DNA of 64,000 nt from contig BCHH01000002.1 of the NCBI GenBank assembly GCA_001599595.1, positions 286,390 to 350,389 on the forward strand, given 5' to 3'. The stretch comes from Beverwykella pulmonaria. Its lineage: Eukaryota; Ascomycota; Dothideomycetes; Pleosporales; Melanommataceae. The notes below the pieces were generated by a model, which worked only from the letters and a program-made list of their open reading frames with translations, had not been told where the DNA came from and searched no databases. Every line of letters starts with the position of its first letter. Position 1 is the stretch's first letter. The translations under genes and the position numbers were made by a program. This document shows, one piece after another, positions 58,212 through 64,000 of this stretch.

Positions 58212-58770
58212 GGTCGGTAAAGGAGAGAGGCAACGCTCTCTAGGTAATAAAAGAAAATACGAAGGAAAGTACGAAGGAAAGACGGGAGAGGACGAAGGGA
58301 GCGCGTTGTTGAAGTTGGAGGGTTGAAGGCCACGCGCCGGGGACGGCTGACGTCTGAGTGTTCCACAGTTCCAGCTGCATGGCATCTGCAAGCGACTAAT
58401 TTAGGTTCGCGTCTTGGCATTCTCTACCTACAACAAAACCATTACGAAATGAACAACGACAGCGATGATGATATCAGAGTTCCACGGCACTGCATTCTTC
58501 TATTCTATTTATTCTCACCTCCTTGGGGAAAAAAATTGAATTGTCAAGCCAATTCAGGCAGAAAGTAGAAAAATAACTTCGCCCTTCTCACATCTACCGC
58601 ATCTGCCAGTAGAACTTATAGACGACCTACAATGTCCTTTTGTATTATGATCCCCGGAGCTGAGAACGTATACGGGTAACACAGAGATTTGTTGCTGAAA
58701 CTTCAGTCTGTCTCTATCTAGTTGCAGATCTTTACCCGATCCAGCCCGTCCATCTCCCTTTCAAACACAT

Positions 58771-59774
58771 TTACTCACCCTTCCATCCCATCCCTAGAAT
58801 AGCCCGAAACCTCATCCTCACCACCCCACCCTTCGTATCCTCCCTAACAACCTCCAACATCTCCCTCTTAACATCCCCCAACCATTGTTCTCTCATTTCC
58901 TCCGCCCACCACATACTAACCATGGCCAGCGGCACAGCCATGGGCTCCATAAACTGCTCTGGCGTGCCCACCTCCACCTCCCTCTCCTCCTCATGCACCT
59001 CCACATTCAAAAACCCTGTTTCTTTGAGTTGGTCGCCGACGTACGAGGGCATTTCCCACGCGCAGCCATTGTAGAATTTGGCTTCGATTTCGGAGACGGT
59101 AGGGCAGTACGGTTGTGGGTGGGGAAGGCGGGAAATAGCGCGGGAGAGGATCAGGACCCAGGGAAGGGAGGACCAGGTCGTTATGCCGATGAAACCGGCC
59201 GGGCGTAGGAGAGTGTGGCAGGTTGGTAGGACAGTGGAGGGGAGCACGAAGATGCCGAAGTTGATGAAGAGGTGGCTGTAGGTATTTGGTGGGAGGTTGA
59301 TGTCCTGGGTGGTATGTGAGTAAGATCGTACTGAATAGCCGAGCGAGTATAGCATATATGAATATGTGGGAAGGAGAGAAGGGGGCTGAGAAGTGCGAAA
59401 AAGAACGGTTTGAACAGAAAGTAAACACTCACCTTCCCATCCACAATCGCCGTCTCCAACCCACTCCATCCCTCCCTCTCGCCTCTCGCCTTCAGATACT
59501 TCAACATCGGTTCGCTGATATCCGTCCCGAGAACTTTCACTTCACCCCATTTCTGCTTCGGCAGAGCCTCATAAATAGCTGCCTCCACGGCACCGGTTCC
59601 AGCCGCTATATCCAGCACATAAACATCACCATCCGCCTTCGCAAGGCCAGACAACTTCACCAATCCCTCGGCAAAGGGCTTCGTCGCTAATTCCCCGCGG
59701 GCATACTTTTCTGCGATGGAGGGGTCAGTCCAATATTGTTCGCGGACTTTGGCATCAGCGGTGGATTGCGCCAT
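58771..59774 (-). CDS. SAM-dependent methyltransferase, class I, 291 residues
   Basis: Exons 59774-59433 and 59304-58771 join in phase 0 over a 128-base intron. The start MAQSTADAKVREQYWTDPSI is typical of small fungal methyltransferases. SAM-binding motif I is VYVLDIAAGTGAVEAAIY, followed by VLGTDISEPMLKYL. Motif IV and V regions are HLFINFGIFVLPS and GFIGITTWSSLPWV. An in-frame ATG at 59888 would add 38 residues rich in Arg, Ser and Thr with no acids, a good mitochondrial leader, so two products (mitochondrial and cytosolic) are possible from alternative starts. Substrate unknown; similar proteins are annotated UbiE/COQ5-like or small-molecule methyltransferases. Confidence 0.8.
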
Positions 59775-59888
59775 TGTCGGATGGACGAGTGTAGACAAAA
59801 GCGATGAATGTATAAGTCGGAAGGGTGTATGGAGATGGCTGGTAGAGGTGAAGATTTTGAATCGTAGTGTTGAAACTCGTGCTAGCAT

Positions 59889-60464
59889 ATGGTGAAGATA
59901 TAGAAAGAATCAAGCCCATGAACGGAGACAACCATGCTCTTTATATTCACCCACCTCAGTCCCAATTCTTGACTTAGTCCACGTCCTTCTAAAGAGTCTC
60001 ATTGGGCTTACGTTAAGCAGATACGCGCACGCGTTTGCCTTTGTCGGGCACATTCTACGAGTCTAAGCAGAGATACTTGCCTTTCGTACGAAAAATGTTT
60101 CTGTTGTCGCCAATCGGACGAAGCGAGTTCGTCTCCTCGTTGCATATAGCCAAGCAATGCTAGCTCTTTTAGCTATACCTCGGAGACATACCTTAGCATG
60201 GAGACATTGAAGAGAAAAAAGTGTCCGAGTGACACGCATGTCAGCAAGAAAATGGAATCTTGATAGGTTTGGAGAGGGGGGCGTACGCAGCTATGCTTAT
60301 TCTTATATGTAATCACTTGCTAGTGGAGGGCAGCCTTTGCAGACGATATTACACATGGCTTGAACATAAAGTGTTAAATTTCAGAAAAAGGTTACGGGTA
60401 TCCCCTTTTTGGCCATCAAATGCACAAATATCCATGAACGCCGTCGCTATGTGTATGATCGTTC
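59889..60464. other. Intergenic region
   Basis: Separates the methyltransferase promoter from the 3' end of the RPC6 gene. No coding feature or tRNA was recognised. Confidence 0.4.
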
Positions 60465-61613
60465 CTACTCCTCCGACTCCGTTGCCAGCCACTCCCCAAA
60501 GTAAACGCACGTCCGGGCACAAATGTCACCTTCATCCCCACAGAGGTCGAAAACGGGACAATTTCCGCACGGAGCGTCGACGAAGCCATTGAACACTTGC
60601 ACGTCGGTCGCAGTCATGGCTGTCCGGTAGTTGGTCCCGGAGATCTTCTCCAAACGCCCGTCAAGCACCATCATTTCAAGTAACTGCTCCATATCATCTT
60701 CCCGAACCTCTTTATCCCTAAGAATCTCTTTGGCGGTGATCCAAGCGCTAATCGAGGCTGCGGTTGGGTATTTCGGATTGATCCGGTGGACGAGCCGCGA
60801 CGCGTTGGGGTCTGTCGGTGGCCGGTATGCTATTGCAGGCGGCGCATCCTCGATATCTCGAACAGCCTGAACTTGGGCCTTCTTCTGGGCGATCGCTGCC
60901 GCTCTGTCCTCGGGCGCATAGTTGTTCCAATTGCCCGGAACCCGGATGCACGTCTCCTGCTCCACATGTTGACAAACGAGCTGGGAGACAATAGCAATGA
61001 GCGCAGTGTCGAAGTCTCCCTCTGACTGCCAGGGCCCGCCTGCGATGTCTTCTGACGGGCGCAGATGCTTCAGCAGGTACATCTTCCGGTTCGGAAACTT
61101 GACGCTCATGACCGATTTGACCAGGTCCTTGGACTCCAAGCTCTTCAGACATTTTGTCAAAACCTGTTGTGTGACATTGGTTCTCGCTCGAAGAGCTTTG
61201 GACCATATGCCCTCGCTTTGGACCTGATCGATGTGGTGGTAGAGGAGGCGCTCATCGGGGGTCAATCGCCGCATTCTGCAAGGCAGGCCGTTAGATTCGT
61301 TCGAGCGAAACAGAGTAATGGAATCTCACTTCTCGGCCTCTGCCTTCGACCGCAGCTTCCAGCAGGGCTCATTGTCGAACGTCATGAGCTTCATGAGATG
61401 CCGGTCGCACAAGTCTTGAAGAAGCGACGTGAGCTCAGCCATGGTGTTGGCAACCTGCATGTTGGAGAGCTCGCGCTGGAAGAAGACGGTGCCCTGTGGT
61501 GCTTGGGCGCATTTGTCGTAGAGCAAATCGATGAGGCTGACTTCGGTTGCGGGAGCATCTTCGTCCTTGGGTAGTGGTGCCGGAGACAGCGCTGTTGTTG
61601 ACGCGGAGGCCAT
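60465..61613 (-). CDS. rpc34: RNA polymerase III subunit C34 / RPC6
   Basis: Exons 61613-61330 and 61275-60465 join in frame over a 54-base intron, giving 364 residues. Tandem winged-helix domains are visible: NTMAELTSLLQDLCDRHLMK with LMTFDNEPCWKLRS, then TPDERLLYHHIDQVQSEGIW and VTQQVLTKCLKSLESKDLVK with NRKMYLLKHLRPSEDIAGGP. The C-terminal part has WITAKEILRDKEVREDDMEQ and LLEMMVLDGRLEK, ending with the cysteine cluster CGNCPVFDLCGDEGDICART that holds a 4Fe-4S cluster in this subunit. The protein is part of the Rpc82-Rpc34-Rpc31 trimer that contacts TFIIIB and opens the promoter of tRNA and 5S genes. Confidence 0.92.
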
Positions 61614-62863
61614 GTCGTGCGGGAAAGAGGTTGGAATTGTTACCGATCAATCATGGGCAATATGAGGTTAGCTCCATACGCTGAGATGAACGAGGTGATT
61701 GGTAGGTTGGAGGGGTGGTGTGGGATAGGTTGTGTGAATCATTGAAGTTTCGTTTGGCGGGGATATTTTCGAGGATCCTGGTCGAGCTAGACACCAGGTC
61801 ACGTGCGAAAGGGAAACGTCAGGCTGGTCCCCACGGGGTCGGCCTTGATCCGACGTTCTCCTCCCCCTCCTCGTGTCATCACGAATCGGGAATAATGTCA
61901 CCAATATGTCGGATCCGGGGTATCCCTTCATGAATCCTCATGTGCTTCGTCCATCTCACCTCCGTCCTCCTCTCTCCCTTTCTGACTCGACTTGGAGCTC
62001 TAGCGGCCGAGTTCTGATTCATCTAGCTCCCGTACAAGGCGTATGAAGACGCGAGAAAGGGATCGAGGCGGGTGCGTGCATATGGCTATGTATTCCGGTT
62101 AACGAGTGACAGCTCGTTGGAGTGGTCTCGTCCCGCTAAAGGCACTTGATACAGTATTTTGACCTGCATCAAATCCCATACTGCGGGACCGCTTCTCTAG
62201 TATTCAAATATAGCTCTTCCTGCACAACGACATCTCATTGTTCTGCTGTCTTGTTTCGGCGGGCGATCTGCATGCAACGCACAGGGGAATCTCCCCAGAC
62301 GGGGAAACCTGGGGATCGCCCCTCGGATATCGTCAACCGAGTAAGCATTATCTACCGACCCACCTCCTATACGACGCTGATGCTTTTCCGACTACCCGCG
62401 AGCTCAACACTTCTTTGATTTCAAACACTCCCCAGGTTATCTCGTGGCCGCCACGCGGAGCCAAGATACAGGGAACAACAAGCGCGTCTTCGGAGCCTCG
62501 AGCGGAGATACAGGTAGGTCCCCACCAATCAAGGGTGCTAAAAACACCCATATTTATCCCCATGGGGTCAAGACGATCCATTCCATATAAACCCAAAGCA
62601 CGACCCTGACACGCCTGCGCCCCGGAGATAGCCCGATTCCTCGGGATGCCCGCCAAATTCACGGGGGCATGAACCTCATCCTGGCTTAGTATTCTCCACC
62701 TCTGCCCCGGGCTCTCCAGACTCCACACAGTAGAGACCAGGATCCGCCAAAGGCGTTTCTGGGGCATAAAAAGTGACCAAATCCCCAGATTTGCCTCGCC
62801 CTCCTCCCCAGGCTCGACCATCTACCTTTGTCCCTTCGTTTCGTACTTGGCACACCTTCGAAC
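61614..62863. other. Divergent intergenic region between RPC6 and MFS genes
   Basis: About 1.25 kb holding both promoters. The frames here overlap on both strands and lack motifs. No repeat was recognised. Confidence 0.45.
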
Positions 62864-64000
62864 ATGGAGAACGAGAAAATTGCAGAGGTTTCCACCTCCA
62901 ACGACCACAACGAACTGACTCACCATGCCAGTCAGGGCCTCCATCACGATCATGTCGCTGCTGAAGCGCTCGGTGGCCACACCGGGGATCTACCGGAAGG
63001 CTACTACCGGAGCATGGGCTTCATTGGCACTGTCATCGTGAGTAACAGGCCCCTGGGGTCCCACAGCCTTAACACTGACAACACGTTTAGGCTACTTGCC
63101 TTGCCCAAATATCTGGATACTTGGGATGGGTTCTTCCAGCCAACACTCTCACTTTAATCAATGCTGCAATCGGGCCCTCACCCAACATCATTTGGGTATC
63201 TATATCATGGACGGCAGGCTTCGCTGTAGGCTTCACGCTCGTAGGACGACTCTCGGATATTTTTGGTCGTCGCTGGTTCTTCATCGCTTCGTCCATTCTC
63301 GGCTTGGTCGGGAACATAATCGGTGCCAGTGCTCAGAGCATCAACATGCTCATTGCGACAAACTCAATCAACGGGCTTGCGGCTGCTGGCCAGCTATCGT
63401 TCCACGTTATCCTAGGCGAACTTGTCCCGAACGCGCTCCGAGGTCCAGTCAACGCCTTTGTCCTGTCCACCTCTGTTCCATTCGCTGTCTTCGGGCCCCC
63501 GGTTGCGCGTGCCTTTTACGAGAACACTGCTCTACAGTGGCGATGGTGCTATATTCTCGGCGTCATTGTGAACGCCCTGGCAGTCACTCTATACTTCTTC
63601 TTCTACCACCCGCCCACATATGTGAGTTCTTCACTGCCCTTCTCCCTTTACAACTACTAACAGTGCCCAGGAAATGTTGCACATCGGCGGAAAGTCTAAG
63701 CTCAAGCAATTGAAGACCCTGGACTGGATGGGCATTTTCCTATTCACAGTCGGCCTCGTTGTCTTCCTCATCGGCCTCAACTGGGGCGGATCCGCCTACC
63801 CCTGGAAATCTGGCCACGTTCTCGGCGCCCTCTTTGGAGGCTTCTTCACGATCGTACTATTCGGCCTCTGGGAGGCGTACTCTGGACTTGAGTATCCCCT
63901 CATTCCCATGCGACTCTTTAGGAATATTCAGTACGACGCAAATGTTGCATGTGCTAGCTTTGGAGCTGTGGTCTATTACGCGAATACAGTTATCTGGCCA
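62864..64000 (+). CDS. TRI12-type major facilitator efflux transporter, N-terminal part
   Basis: Exons 62864-63037, 63091-63621 and 63671 to the window edge give the first 345 codons or so. A His-rich cytosolic N-terminus (NDHNELTHHASQGLHHDHVA) precedes the membrane domain. The transmembrane helices resemble those of the TRI12 family: GYLGWVLPANTLTLINAAIG, IIWVSISWTAGFAVGFTLVG, the MFS loop motif GRLSDIFGRRW, and the conserved SINMLIATNSINGLAAAGQL and ILGELVPNALRG. The third exon holds LDWMGIFLFTVGLVVFLIGL and LNWGGSAYPW. Members export trichothecenes or take up siderophore iron; here no toxin or siderophore gene is nearby, so the cargo is unknown. The last intron offers two acceptors, and the second (CCCAG) keeps frame. 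Confidence 0.88.

Noticed and set aside
1..64000. CRISPR arrays, operons or ribosome binding sites
   Set aside because: Spliceosomal introns and monocistronic genes show this is fungal nuclear DNA; no regularly spaced repeats of CRISPR form exist.
1..64000. tRNA or rRNA genes
   Set aside because: I read the longer intergenic stretches for A-box/B-box and cloverleaf patterns and saw none convincing; a covariance-model scan would be decisive.

Overview
This window is nuclear DNA of a filamentous ascomycete (Pezizomycotina). Genes are split by short introns, mostly 44-130 bases, with GTRNGT donors, CTAAC/CTGAC-like branch points and YAG acceptors. The gene set also fits: a Zn2Cys6 regulator, P450s, a Spa2 polarisome protein, Hos2, Pho8 and a TRI12-type MFS pump. 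The class cannot be fixed from the sequence alone. All gene models were assembled by hand from conserved protein motifs and intron phase, and the exon joins given keep frame.

Layout. 1-7.6 kb: the 5' end of a 6-phosphofructo-2-kinase gene, a divergent succinate-semialdehyde dehydrogenase, a tartrate/isopropylmalate-type dehydrogenase and two unknown genes. 8.2-9.7 kb: an F-box-like/ankyrin protein. 9.9-15.7 kb: an AT-rich, repeat-rich island with a 5'-truncated LINE, a decayed Tc1/mariner transposase and four copies of a small inverted-repeat element (MITE), surrounding one gene for a secreted protein. 16.6-31.9 kb: housekeeping and regulatory genes (a P450, a Zn2Cys6 factor, the Hos2 deacetylase, an unidentified basic protein, an ING/PHD protein, Spa2). 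32-53 kb: an accessory region with two P450s, a second mariner relic, a multi-span membrane protein, a large esterase-like/CorA-like fusion, two divergent members of an unknown family, and a gene cut by a fifth MITE. 53.5-64 kb: a GH43 glycosidase, vacuolar alkaline phosphatase, a methyltransferase, RNA polymerase III subunit C34/RPC6 and the start of a TRI12-like transporter.

No polyketide synthase, NRPS or terpene synthase core lies here, so the three P450s and the pump cannot be called one biosynthetic cluster. The strongest new observations are: (i) a 130-150 bp MITE family with TGTAAGC ends and exact 5-bp target duplications, one copy nested in a mariner transposase and one in a coding exon; (ii) an esterase-like domain fused to a CorA-like GMN membrane tail; (iii) two divergent genes with the same exon layout and an identical 12-bp motif about 123 bp upstream of both starts; (iv) a truncated LINE bounded by a 15-bp duplication.
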